A DNA stretch of 64,000 bases from JALHTV01 sp049510055. GTDB lineage: Bacteria; Planctomycetota; Phycisphaerae; SM23-33. A program made the translations under genes and the position numbers. The stretch covers positions 19,020-83,019 of the forward strand of contig JBEKZI010000002.1 of the NCBI GenBank assembly GCA_049510055.1, read 5' to 3'. The notes under the pieces were generated by a model. The model had not been told where the DNA came from. It made no database searches and saw nothing but the letters and a program-made list of their open reading frames with translations. Shown in pieces: positions 27,622 through 36,169 of this stretch (position 1 is the first letter of the stretch; every line of letters begins with the position of its first letter).

Positions 27622-29088
27622 ATGGCCATGACCAAAAAATTCCAAGGTCCCATCGAGCCGATCGACGCCAACCGCTGGCGGATTCCCAAAAGCTGGCGGG
27701 CCGACATGCGCGTGGACGGCATCCTTTATTGCAGCCGCGAGCTCATCGACGACGCCCTGAACGGCGGCGGCTGCGATCAGGTGGCCAACGTCGCGACGCT
27801 GCCGGGCATCGTGACGGCCTCGATGGCCATGCCGGACATCCATTGGGGGTACGGTTTTCCCATCGGCGGCGTGGCCGCGACGGACGTCGAAGCCGGCGGC
27901 GTGATCTCGCCCGGCGGCGTGGGGTACGACATCAACTGCGGCGTGCGCCTGCTGCGGAGCGACCTGACGGCCCAGGACGTTCGGCCGCGGCTGAAGGAGC
28001 TGGTGGACCAGCTTTTCCGCGACATGCCGGCCGGCGTGGGCGTCGGCGGACCGTTTCAGTTCTCCGGCGGCGAGATCGCCAAGATTCTGGCCGGCGGATC
28101 GCGCTATCTGGTCAGCCGGGGCCTGGCGAGCGAGGAGGACCTGGCCGCGACGGAATCGGGCGGCTGCCTGGACGACGCCGACCCCGACGCCGTCTCCAAG
28201 GAGGCCTGCCATCGCGGGGCCGACCAGTGCGGCACGCTGGGCAGCGGCAACCACTTCGCGGAGGTGCAGGTGGTGGACCACGTCTTTGACCGCGACGCGG
28301 CGGAGGCCTGGGGCTTGGCCGAGGGCCAGGTAACCTTCATGATCCACTGCGGCAGCCGCGGCCTGGGCCACCAGGTGTGCGAGGACTACATCCGCGCCCT
28401 GCGGACCGTCCCGGCCCAGTACGGCATCACGCTGCCGGACCGCCAGCTGGTCTGCGCGCCGGTGGACAGCCCCCCTGGCCGGCAATACCTGGGGGCGATG
28501 CGGGCGGCGGCCAACTTCGCCTGGGCCAACCGCCAGCTCCTGGTGCATATCCTGCGGGCGACGCTGGCGCGGTTTTTCGGCCGCTCGGCGGAGTCGCTGG
28601 GCCTGCGCCAGGTGTACGACGTGGCCCACAACATCGCCAAGCTCGAGACGCACGTGGTGGACGGCCTGCCGCGCAAGCTCTGCGTGCACCGCAAGGGCGC
28701 CACGCGAGCGTTCCCGGCGGGGCACGGTGAGCTGGCGCCGGCGTATCGCAAGACCGGCCAGCCGGTGCTGATCCCCGGCGACATGGGCCGGGCCAGTTAC
28801 GTGCTGGTCGGCACGGCCGGGGCCATGGAGCAGACCTTCGGCAGCACCTGCCACGGCGCCGGGCGCGTGATGAGCCGCCAGGCCGCCATCGCCCGCGCCC
28901 GTGGCCGGCGGATCGACCAGGAACTGGCCGCTGTCGGCATCATCGCCCGGGCCCGCGGACGGACGGGCCTAGCCGAGGAGCAGCCCGAGGCCTACAAGGA
29001 CGTGGACGCCGTGGTCGAGTGCGTCCACCAGGCGGGCTTGTCGCGCAAGGTCGCACGTTTGAAGCCCATGGGGGTCGTCAAAGGCTGA
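27622..29088 (+). CDS. rtcB: RtcB RNA ligase (RNA 2',3'-cyclic phosphate/3'-phosphate and 5'-OH)
   Basis: 488 residues from the ATG at 27622, with AGGTG upstream. Conserved metal-site motifs are MPDIHWGYGFPIGGVAA, GGVGYDINCGVRLLRS, GTLGSGNHFAEVQ and IHCGSRGLGHQV. The guanylate-accepting histidine is in STCHGAGRVMSR near the C-terminus. It joins RNA 3'-phosphate or 2',3'-cyclic phosphate ends to 5'-OH ends with GTP and Mn2+, for repair of cleaved tRNA or rRNA. In the window it is paired only with archease; no rtcA or rtcR is present. Confidence 0.95.
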   Translation: MAMTKKFQGPIEPIDANRWRIPKSWRADMRVDGILYCSRELIDDALNGGGCDQVANVATLPGIVTASMAMPDIHWGYGFPIGGVAATDVEAGGVISPGGVGYDINCGVRLLRSDLTAQDVRPRLKELVDQLFRDMPAGVGVGGPFQFSGGEIAKILAGGSRYLVSRGLASEEDLAATESGGCLDDADPDAVSKEACHRGADQCGTLGSGNHFAEVQVVDHVFDRDAAEAWGLAEGQVTFMIHCGSRGLGHQVCEDYIRALRTVPAQYGITLPDRQLVCAPVDSPPGRQYLGAMRAAANFAWANRQLLVHILRATLARFFGRSAESLGLRQVYDVAHNIAKLETHVVDGLPRKLCVHRKGATRAFPAGHGELAPAYRKTGQPVLIPGDMGRASYVLVGTAGAMEQTFGSTCHGAGRVMSRQAAIARARGRRIDQELAAVGIIARARGRTGLAEEQPEAYKDVDAVVECVHQAGLSRKVARLKPMGVVKG

Positions 29089-29136
29089 ACGCCCGCCGGA
29101 TCCGCGGCCAGGCGTGCATTTCAAACGCTTGCATGC

Positions 29137-29164
29137 TTGCATAAAAGGAGGTCGTCCCTATACT
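29137..29164 (+). promoter_or_regulatory. Predicted sigma70-type promoter of the SurA/PpiD-like gene
   Basis: TTGCAT and TATACT are 16 bp apart, about 140 bp upstream of the ATG at 29304. The transcript would have a long leader that includes the hexamer repeat at 29215-29268. Confidence 0.5.
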
Positions 29165-29214
29165 AAACCGACGCGCGGTACGCAACGGTTTGGGTCGCGG
29201 GGAGAGTTTTAACC

Positions 29215-29268
29215 AGGACCAGGACCGAGACCTGGATCGAGACCTGGACCCGAACCTGAATTTGAGCC
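29215..29268. repeat. Degenerate hexanucleotide tandem repeat
   Basis: About nine imperfect 6-bp units of the type AGGACC/GAGACC/TGGACC stand in register, followed by a CCCGCC-gta-GGCGGG hairpin (about 29266-29281). They lie in the presumed 5' leader of the gene at 29304. The minus-strand reading gives an Arg-Ser-rich frame that is not considered a gene. Confidence 0.65.
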
Positions 29269-29303
29269 CGCCGTAGGCGGGCCTGTAATTACGAGGAGCC
29301 GTC

Positions 29304-31595
29304 ATGGCACTGCAATTCTTCCGTCGCCGTCAGAAGATGGTGATCATCATCATGGTCGTCCTTATGGTCAGCTTCCTGGTCGGCGGATACGGTCTGTCGT
29401 CGGCGTTCCGCAGGAACCGGGGCGCCGCGGCCATCGGGACGACCAAGTTCGGCAAGCTGACGCTGGTGGACTTGTCCGCGGCGGAAGGGGACCTGATGAT
29501 GTTGAGGATCCTCAACCGCAACGTGGCCGATCAGGACTTCGCGGTGCTGATGGCCAACGGAGAGAACGTCGGCCTGGCCTACGCGCTGCTGCGGCAGGAG
29601 GCGTCCAAGGCGCCCGATATCGTGACCGATGACGACGTCAACCTCTTCCTCCTCCAGCGGGGGCTGGAAGGGGCGCAATTTCAGGCTCTGCTGGGGGCGT
29701 TAACATCGCGAATGTCCGGCGTCAGCGAGGAGCAGATCCGCGGCGTCATTGCGCGGTGGGTGAAAGTGGAGAAGTGTTTTACCGACACGACGTTCTACGC
29801 CGCAACGTCGGCCTGCTACGGCGCGGCGACCTCCGAGCAGGAGATGCGTCATCTCTTTGAGGACCTGCTGGAAAGGATCGACCTTCGCGTCGCTGCGCTC
29901 AAGGCCGAGAATTTCCTCAAAGACGTCCCCGAACCGAATGACGCGGAGATCCAGGTTCAGTTCGCCAACTACCGTTCCGAGCTGCCCGGCCGCGGCAACG
30001 AGAAGAACCCCTTCGGCTTCGGCTATGCTCAGTCCGACCGGGCGTCGGTCCGCTACCTGCTGGTCCGCCAGGACGTCCTGGCGCGGGTCGCGCGCCCGAC
30101 CGACGAGGAACTGCGCTCCTACTACATCAGCCACCGGTCTTCGTACGTCAAGAAGATCGCCCTGGAGACCCAGCCGGCGGAGACGACGGCCACCCAGCCC
30201 GTCGCCTTCCGCGAGGAACCGCTGACGTTTTCCCAGGCCAGGCCGCAGATTGTCAAGGACCTTACCGCGCTGGCCGTTCGCCGGGCGGTGGAAAACCTGG
30301 TCAGCCAGGCCAAGATGTTCATGGACCAATACGCCTCCGGCGAACACGGCTCGGCGTCCAATGCCTATGAATACGCCTTGGCGCGGATGACGGTCCCGGC
30401 CGACGCCGTCCTGGCCAAGCCGCTGACCGACGTGCACCTTCGCGCCCAGCCGCTGGAGCAGGCCGTCGCGGCCTTGGCGGAAAAAGCCGGCCTGGAGGCC
30501 ATCGCGTTTCCCTGGGGCCCGCAAGGGGACAAAACGCTGGACCCCAACGTCAAGGTGACGATCGACGCCGACAGCATCACGCTGGGCGAGGCCTTGGACA
30601 AGCTGTGCGTGCAACTTAAGTGGCCGAAGCTGAAGTGGGCGGAGACGGTGGGCCTCAAAGGCGACCTGTTCTCCGTAGGCGGCGACGGGAGCGTGGACTT
30701 CTTCCCCCTCCTGATGCGGCAGACGCCTCCGATGGACCTTAATGAGATGGAGGCGGATGAGGTCCTGGGACACAGCTACACGTCCTCCGAGGAGCCGCTG
30801 GTTCGGCTCGTCTTCACCGCCCAGCCGTTCGGGCGGTCCGTGCCGGGCGGCGGGTTGAAAGTGGGCAGCGACGGTCCGAGCATGATCGTGGTCGGTCCGC
30901 AGCCGGGCCGGTTGCTGTGGCAATTGGCCGATGCCAAGCCCTCGCACATGCCTCAGCGCCTTGACGACGTGCCGGGCCTGAAAGACAAGGTCAAGCAGGA
31001 CATTCGGATCGGCGCCGCCTTCGTGCGGGCCGATGAGAAGGCCAAACAGGTCCGCCAAGAGGCGGCCAAGTCCGGCCTGCAAGCTGCGGCCAAGAAGGCC
31101 GGACTCGAGACATTCCAGACCGGCCCGTTCGCCCGCCGCATAGAAACCTCGCCCCAGCGGCAGTATCAGGCGATGGCAGGGATGACCGGCCAGATGTCAT
31201 TCGTCACGCTGGCGATGCAGCCGCCTTTCATCTACCCGCTGACGGAGGTGCCGGGCCTGGACTTCAAGGACACCGCCGACGTGCAGACCTTCATGAACGC
31301 GGCCTTCGCCTTGGCCCCGGTCAATATCGAGCCGCCGTACCCCTCCAAACCGCCGACGGTAGGCATGGTGTCGATCCCGTTCGCCCGGCAAGTGCTAGTC
31401 ATGGAACGGACGGGTTACGAGCCGCCGGTGGCCGGCGAGTATGCCCGCCTCAAAGGCATCCTGGCCGCTCAACTGGAGATTAGCGACCAGTGGCGCAGCC
31501 GAGTGGGTTGGTTTGGCCTGCCGAACATCGCCCAGCGCCTGGAGTACAGGCCTCGCCAGGGCGGCCTACCGGTGGAAACGCCGGCTGAGGAATAG
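29304..31595 (+). CDS. Membrane-anchored SurA/PpiD N-terminal-like protein
   Basis: 763 residues. A basic N-terminus and one membrane helix (KMVIIIMVVLMVSFLVGGYG) are followed by a helical segment resembling the SurA/PpiD chaperone region, with repeated helical pairs to about residue 360. A recognisable parvulin domain was not found. Around 375-450 is a short alpha/beta segment (VHLRAQPLEQAVAALAEKAG, then VKVTIDADSITLGEALDKLC) like the small STN/secretin-type repeats. Predicted role: periplasmic folding or envelope assembly factor anchored to the inner membrane. GAGGAG precedes the start by six bases. Confidence 0.65.
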   Translation: MALQFFRRRQKMVIIIMVVLMVSFLVGGYGLSSAFRRNRGAAAIGTTKFGKLTLVDLSAAEGDLMMLRILNRNVADQDFAVLMANGENVGLAYALLRQEASKAPDIVTDDDVNLFLLQRGLEGAQFQALLGALTSRMSGVSEEQIRGVIARWVKVEKCFTDTTFYAATSACYGAATSEQEMRHLFEDLLERIDLRVAALKAENFLKDVPEPNDAEIQVQFANYRSELPGRGNEKNPFGFGYAQSDRASVRYLLVRQDVLARVARPTDEELRSYYISHRSSYVKKIALETQPAETTATQPVAFREEPLTFSQARPQIVKDLTALAVRRAVENLVSQAKMFMDQYASGEHGSASNAYEYALARMTVPADAVLAKPLTDVHLRAQPLEQAVAALAEKAGLEAIAFPWGPQGDKTLDPNVKVTIDADSITLGEALDKLCVQLKWPKLKWAETVGLKGDLFSVGGDGSVDFFPLLMRQTPPMDLNEMEADEVLGHSYTSSEEPLVRLVFTAQPFGRSVPGGGLKVGSDGPSMIVVGPQPGRLLWQLADAKPSHMPQRLDDVPGLKDKVKQDIRIGAAFVRADEKAKQVRQEAAKSGLQAAAKKAGLETFQTGPFARRIETSPQRQYQAMAGMTGQMSFVTLAMQPPFIYPLTEVPGLDFKDTADVQTFMNAAFALAPVNIEPPYPSKPPTVGMVSIPFARQVLVMERTGYEPPVAGEYARLKGILAAQLEISDQWRSRVGWFGLPNIAQRLEYRPRQGGLPVETPAEE

Positions 31596-31613
31596 CCACA
31601 GATGGCCGAAGGC

Positions 31614-31641
31614 TTGACAGCATCGCCGAGGCCGCTAGAGT
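31614..31641 (+). promoter_or_regulatory. Predicted promoter of tRNA-Phe
   Basis: TTGACA and TAGAGT, 16 bp apart, end 55 bp before the mature tRNA. A perfect -35 box directly ahead of a stable RNA gene. Confidence 0.6.
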
Positions 31642-31696
31642 GAATGGTCACCGGCGCGGGGCTTTCCTCGTGAAGGCCTCCGGCGCCGCGGCGCGC

Positions 31697-31769
31697 GGGC
31701 AGGTAGCTCAGCCGGTAGAGCACATGACTGAAAATCATGGTGTCGGCGGTTCAATTCCGCCCCTGCCCA
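31697..31769 (+). tRNA. tRNA-Phe (GAA)
   Basis: Complete cloverleaf of 73 bases: acceptor GGGCAGG/CCTGCCC, D stem GCTC/GAGC, anticodon stem CATGA/TCATG with loop CTGAAAA (anticodon GAA), T stem GGCGG/CCGCC with TTCAATT loop. The discriminator base is A. The CCA end is not encoded. The S41 protease gene starts 40 bp downstream. Confidence 0.95.
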
Positions 31770-31808
31770 TTCCCGGAAGTCTTCGCCGCCCGCCAAGGTC
31801 CGTCCTGT

Positions 31809-33236
31809 ATGACAAAGCGCAACCTCATTTGGGCGATTCTTCTCCTTGCCGCCGCCGTGATCCTGGTGTGGGCGAGGAAGCCGGCGGTCCAGCCGCCCAA
31901 GGAGGCCGGCGTCCGGCCGCCGCTTCGCCCGCTGGTGGAGACCTACGATCTCATCAAGGACAAAGGTTACCGTCCTCGCGATGACGCCGAGCTGGTCCGC
32001 GGCGCGGTGGGGGGCATGGCGGCCGCGGCGGACGAGTACTCCACGTATATCCCGCCTGAAAAGGTCGAGGCGTTCCGTCACCGCATGGAAGGCATCGACC
32101 GCGGCGTGGGGCTGAAGCTGGATCAGGTCGGCGATCATGTCGAGGTGAGCCGGATCCTGCCGGGTTCGCCCTCCGCGCGTGCCGGCGTGGCCGCCGGGGA
32201 GGCCCTGCTGACGGTGGACGGCCGGGCCGTGGAGGGGCTGTCGGCGGCGGAGGCGGAGCGGCTCGTCAACGATGGGCCGGTGGGCAGCTCCGTGAAGTTG
32301 GAGACCGTCTCGAGCGACGACCAGGTCCGGTCCCTGGCGCTGACCCGCCAGGAGTTTCCGGTGGAATCGGTCACGGGACTGTGGCGCGGCGACAGGGGCC
32401 AGTGGAATTACCTGGCCTGGAGCAAGCCGCCCATCGCGTACATCCATATTAATGAATTTGTGCGTCGCACGGCCGAGGAGGTGCAGGTCGCCCTGCGGGG
32501 GCTCGACACGTTCGGCGGCCTGGTGCTGGACCTGCGGGACAACCCCGGCGGGCAGCTCCCCGCCGCCGTCGACGTGGCCGACCTGTTCCTCAAAGAAGGC
32601 CCCATCGTGACGCTGGAGGACAAGTCCGGCAAGGATCGGCCGCGGACGGCCCGGTCGGAAGGGACGTACCGTGAGGACCTGCGAATCGTCGTGCTGATCA
32701 ACGACCGCACAGCCTCGGCCGCCGAGATTGTCGCCGGGGCCCTGGCCGCCAACCGCCGGGCCGTGCTGGTCGGCACGCGGACCAAGGGCAAAGGATACAT
32801 CCAGAGCATGTTCCGCCTGCCCGACGACGTGGGCGAGATGAACCTCACGACCGCCGAATTTCTCGTGGGCGACGGCCGGTCGATCCAGCGCCAACCGGGC
32901 AGCGCGTCCTGGGGCGTGGACCCGGACGTGGAAATAAAGCTCTCGCCGCTGAATGCGTTCCGCCTGTCGCGGCTTCGCCCTCGCCTGGAGGTGCCGGCGC
33001 CTCCCACGCCGACGACGGCCGCGGTCACCGCCGCTGCAGGAAAGCGTCCCAAGGCGGCGCTGCCGGCGGCCGCCCCAGCCGCCAAGCAGCCGGCGGACCT
33101 TTTGCTTCCCCTGGACGACCAGCTTCGCAAGGCCGTGGAGCTTCTGGCTGATCCTGAGGCGTTCGACGCACTTCTGAAACAATCGCCCTCGGCCTTGGCG
33201 CCCGCGGCCTTCACGAGGAAAGCCGCCGCGCGATAG
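31809..33236 (+). CDS. S41-family C-terminal processing peptidase with PDZ domain
   Basis: 475 residues from the ATG at 31809 (MTKRNLIWAILLLAAAVILV, a signal anchor); the upstream frame enters the tRNA and is not coding. A CtpA-type N-terminal helix region leads to a PDZ domain (about 100-175; GVGLKLDQVGDHVEVSRILP), then the S41 core: GGLVLDLRDNPGGQL, catalytic Ser in NDRTASAAEIVAGAL and catalytic Lys in GTRTKGKGYIQS. The C-terminal 100 residues are Ala/Pro-rich. Periplasmic serine protease for C-terminal processing or envelope quality control. Confidence 0.9.
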   Translation: MTKRNLIWAILLLAAAVILVWARKPAVQPPKEAGVRPPLRPLVETYDLIKDKGYRPRDDAELVRGAVGGMAAAADEYSTYIPPEKVEAFRHRMEGIDRGVGLKLDQVGDHVEVSRILPGSPSARAGVAAGEALLTVDGRAVEGLSAAEAERLVNDGPVGSSVKLETVSSDDQVRSLALTRQEFPVESVTGLWRGDRGQWNYLAWSKPPIAYIHINEFVRRTAEEVQVALRGLDTFGGLVLDLRDNPGGQLPAAVDVADLFLKEGPIVTLEDKSGKDRPRTARSEGTYREDLRIVVLINDRTASAAEIVAGALAANRRAVLVGTRTKGKGYIQSMFRLPDDVGEMNLTTAEFLVGDGRSIQRQPGSASWGVDPDVEIKLSPLNAFRLSRLRPRLEVPAPPTPTTAAVTAAAGKRPKAALPAAAPAAKQPADLLLPLDDQLRKAVELLADPEAFDALLKQSPSALAPAAFTRKAAAR

Positions 33237-33273
33237 CCCGAAAACCGCCACCGACACGAGCCTGCAATCGCCT

Positions 33274-34350
33274 ATGGCTGATGCGACGATCATTCTGGGC
33301 ATCGAGACCAGTTGCGACGAGACCTCCTGCGCCCTGGTGGCCGAAGGGCGACGGGTGTTGTCCAACGTCGTGGCCAGTCAGATCGACCTGCACGCCCGGT
33401 TCGGCGGCGTGGTGCCGGAGGTGGCCTCCCGCGCCCACATCGAGGCCATCAACGCTGTTCTCGACTCGGCCCTGAAGGCCTCGGGCGTCAGGCCCGATCA
33501 GATCGCCGCCGTGGCCGTCACGAATGAACCGGGGCTCATCGGCTCGCTGCTGGTAGGCCTGATGGCGGCCAAGACGCTGGCGTGGGTGTGGGACGTGCCG
33601 CTGGTGGGCGTCAACCACGTCTATGCCCACGCCTATTCGCCCGCCCTGGACGCCGAGCCTATCGACTATCCCGCCGCGGCGCTGATCTGCTCCGGCGGGC
33701 ACACGGCGCTGTACCGCTGCACCGGGCCGACGGAGCTGGAGCTGATCGGCACGACGATCGACGACGCCGCCGGCGAGGCCTTCGACAAGGTGGCCCACAT
33801 CCTCCAGGTGGGCTATCCCGGCGGGCCGGTCATCGACCGCCTGGCCACCGGCGGCAACCCCCAAGCCGTCGCGTTCCCGCGATCTTTCTTGCGTGGTCCC
33901 GGCGCGCCGGGACTGGATTTTTCCTTCAGCGGGCTGAAGACGGCCGTGCTGTACCACGTCAACGGTACGCCCGGCCTGAAGCGTCAAGCCCGCGCCGTGG
34001 CAGGCGCCGGCGCCGGCAAGGGTGCCGCCTATCTGACGAAGCAGGAATTGGCCGACGTGGCCGCCAGCTTCCAGGCCGCCGTGGTGGACGTGCTGATCTC
34101 CAAGCTCCGCCGCGCCGCCAAGGTCACCGGTGCCCGGACGCTGATCCTCGGCGGCGGCGTGTCGGCTAACTCGGCCTTGCGCCAGGCGGCCGGGGAACTG
34201 GCTGAAAAGTGCCGCTGCACGCTCCGCATGCCGCAGTTGTGCTATTGCGTGGACAACGCGGCCCAGACGGCCGGCCTGGCCTGGCACTACCTGCGCAGCG
34301 GCCGAACGGCCGACCTGGACCTGGAAGCCTTTGCCACCGTGCGGCGATGA
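33274..34350 (+). CDS. tsaD: tRNA N6-adenosine threonylcarbamoyltransferase
   Basis: 358 residues. ASKHA ATPase fold: ILGIETSCDETSCALV at the N-terminus, the metal-binding NHVYAHAYSPAL motif near residue 114, the SGGHTALYRC phosphate loop and GGGVSANSALRQ near the C-terminus. It transfers threonylcarbamoyl to A37 of ANN-decoding tRNAs, together with TsaB and TsaE, which are not in the window. Confidence 0.95.
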   Translation: MADATIILGIETSCDETSCALVAEGRRVLSNVVASQIDLHARFGGVVPEVASRAHIEAINAVLDSALKASGVRPDQIAAVAVTNEPGLIGSLLVGLMAAKTLAWVWDVPLVGVNHVYAHAYSPALDAEPIDYPAAALICSGGHTALYRCTGPTELELIGTTIDDAAGEAFDKVAHILQVGYPGGPVIDRLATGGNPQAVAFPRSFLRGPGAPGLDFSFSGLKTAVLYHVNGTPGLKRQARAVAGAGAGKGAAYLTKQELADVAASFQAAVVDVLISKLRRAAKVTGARTLILGGGVSANSALRQAAGELAEKCRCTLRMPQLCYCVDNAAQTAGLAWHYLRSGRTADLDLEAFATVRR

Positions 34351-34368
34351 CGCACGCCGCCGGGCGGG

Positions 34369-34374
34369 TATAAT
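34369..34374 (+). promoter_or_regulatory. Consensus -10 box (TATAAT) directly before larB
   Basis: A perfect TATAAT ends six bases before the ATG of larB. Transcription from it would begin at or one base before the start codon, implying a leaderless mRNA. No good -35 box and no Shine-Dalgarno are visible. Confidence 0.5.
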
Positions 34375-34380
34375 GCCATC

Positions 34381-35151
34381 ATGAACGCAGACGCCCTCAA
34401 GCAACTCCTGGAAGCCGTGCGAAGCGGCAAGCTCACCGTCGAGCAGGCCATCTCGCAACTGCGGCATATGCCCTTCGAGGACATGGGCTTTGCGCGGGTG
34501 GACCACCACCGTGCCATCCGCTGCGGCTTTCCGGAGGTGATCCTCTGTGCCGGCAAGACCGTCGATCAGGTGCAGAGCATTTTCCATCGCCTGGCCGAGC
34601 ACGGCGGCAACGTCCTGGCTACGCGGGCCGACCGCCCGACGTACGAGGCCGTCGCGAGCGCCTTTCCCGCCGCCCAGTATCACGAGTTGGCGAGGGCGAT
34701 CACGCTTCGCCAAGGCTCTCCGCCCACCCCGGCGGGGCACATCGCGGTCGTGGCCGCCGGCACCAGCGACCTGCCCGTGGCCGAGGAGGCCCGCGTTACG
34801 GCTGAGATCATGGATCAGCGGGTCACCACGCACTATGACGTGGGCGTGGCCGGCCTGCACCGGCTGCTGGCGGAGAGCGCCTCGCTCCAGCAGGCTCACG
34901 TGGTGGTCGTCGCGGCCGGCATGGAAGGGGCCCTGGCCAGCGTGGTGGGCGGGCTGGTGGCCGTGCCGGTGATCGCCGTGCCGACCTCGGTGGGCTACGG
35001 TGCCAGCTTCGGCGGCCTGGCGGCCCTGCTGAGCATGTTGAACAGTTGCGCCTCATCCGTCAGCGTGGTGAACATCGACAACGGATTCGCCGCCGGCTAC
35101 ATTGCCGCGATGATCAATCGCCGGACTGCGCCCGGCAAGAGCGGGGACTAA
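34381..35151 (+). CDS. larB: LarB-type protein, nickel-pincer nucleotide cofactor synthesis
   Basis: 256 residues. The PurE-like C-terminal domain is typical of LarB: IAVVAAGTSDLPVAEEARVT, YDVGVAGLHRLL, VVVVAAGMEGALASVVGGLV and VPVIAVPTSVGYGASFGGLA. The N-terminal segment (LLEAVRSGKLTVEQAISQLR) also matches. LarB carboxylates and hydrolyses nicotinic acid adenine dinucleotide in the first step of the cofactor used by lactate racemase-like enzymes. larA, larC and larE are not nearby. Four bases separate it from the next gene. Confidence 0.92.
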   Translation: MNADALKQLLEAVRSGKLTVEQAISQLRHMPFEDMGFARVDHHRAIRCGFPEVILCAGKTVDQVQSIFHRLAEHGGNVLATRADRPTYEAVASAFPAAQYHELARAITLRQGSPPTPAGHIAVVAAGTSDLPVAEEARVTAEIMDQRVTTHYDVGVAGLHRLLAESASLQQAHVVVVAAGMEGALASVVGGLVAVPVIAVPTSVGYGASFGGLAALLSMLNSCASSVSVVNIDNGFAAGYIAAMINRRTAPGKSGD

Positions 35152-35154
35152 ACC

Positions 35155-36075
35155 ATGGCGAAGGCGAAGACAGTGGCAATGGCGAAAAGCGTCAAACGGA
35201 TTCAGACGGTGGCTCACCTGGCCCCGCGGCGTCGCGACGCCCACAAGGGCGACTTCGGCCGCGTGCTGGTCGTGGGCGGCTCGTCGGGGATGATCGGGGC
35301 GGTGGGCCTGGCCTGCAACGCGGCCTTGCGCGGCGGGGCGGGTCTGGTGACCTTCGCCGCGCCGCGAACCGTCCAACCGTTCATCGCCACCGTGTGTCCC
35401 TGCGCCACGTCCATTCCGCTGGCGGCGGACGACCGCGGCCAGTTGCAGGCCGAGGCCGTGCGGCAGGTGGTCCAAGCCGCCGGCCGGGCCGACGTTTTGG
35501 CCATCGGGCCGGGCATGGCCACGGGAAGCGTCCAGCAGCAGATCGTCCGCGCCGCCCTGGAGCTGACGTGCCCGGTGGTCCTCGACGCCGACGGCTTGAA
35601 CAACCTGGCCGCCATCGACGGCTGGCCCGCGATTCGCCGCTGCCCGCTGATCCTCACGCCGCACCCCGGCGAGTTCTCACGCCTGACGCAGCGGCCGACG
35701 AAGGATATCCAGGCCCGTCGCGAATCGGCCGTCCGGGCCGCGATGAAGAATTGGCTAGCCGCCGCGCCACGCGGCGCCGGTGCGATTGTCTGCGTGCTGA
35801 AGGGCGCCGGCACGGTCGTCTCCGACGGCCGGCGGGTGTACGTCAACGAAACGGGCAACCCCGGCATGGCCACCGGCGGCACCGGTGACGTGCTGACGGG
35901 CCTGACCGCCGCCCTCATCGGCCAAGGGCTGAAACCGTTTGAAGCAGCCTGCCTGGCCGTCCGCTGCCACGGCCGGGCCGGCGACCTGGCGGCTGAGCAG
36001 CTCGGCCAGGTCTCCCTGATCGCCTCCGACCTGCTGGACTTCCTCCCGGCGGCCATGAAAGAAGTCGTGGCCTGA
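35155..36075 (+). CDS. nnrD: ADP-dependent NAD(P)HX dehydratase
   Basis: 306 residues. Ribokinase-like fold with VLVVGGSSGMIGAVGLACNA, VLDADGLNNLA, LTPHPGEFSRL and the anion-hole motif GNPGMATGGTGDVLTG. It repairs hydrated NADH/NADPH with ADP as phosphate donor. The epimerase domain (NnrE) often fused to it is absent here. It probably shares the larB transcript. Confidence 0.9.
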   Translation: MAKAKTVAMAKSVKRIQTVAHLAPRRRDAHKGDFGRVLVVGGSSGMIGAVGLACNAALRGGAGLVTFAAPRTVQPFIATVCPCATSIPLAADDRGQLQAEAVRQVVQAAGRADVLAIGPGMATGSVQQQIVRAALELTCPVVLDADGLNNLAAIDGWPAIRRCPLILTPHPGEFSRLTQRPTKDIQARRESAVRAAMKNWLAAAPRGAGAIVCVLKGAGTVVSDGRRVYVNETGNPGMATGGTGDVLTGLTAALIGQGLKPFEAACLAVRCHGRAGDLAAEQLGQVSLIASDLLDFLPAAMKEVVA

Positions 36076-36109
36076 CCGGTCGCGACAATCCTTTGAAGGA
36101 ATAATGCAA

Positions 36110-36142
36110 CGGGCGGACCTTTTTCAGAAAAAGGTCCGCCCG
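36110..36142. terminator. Strong hairpin between convergent genes
   Basis: CGGGCGGACCTTTTT and AAAAAGGTCCGCCCG form a 15-bp perfect stem around a 3-base loop (CAG). It lies between the end of nnrD and the end of the convergent PEP-CTERM gene and can stop transcription in both directions. The T/A tracts are inside the stem. Confidence 0.75.
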
Positions 36143-36169
36143 TCGAACTACTTGCAGAACGCGTACCGC

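Noticed and set aside
29078..29305. Arg-Ser repeat protein on the minus strand
   Set aside because: The repeat translation comes from the hexanucleotide tract; no ribosome binding site and no non-repeat domain.
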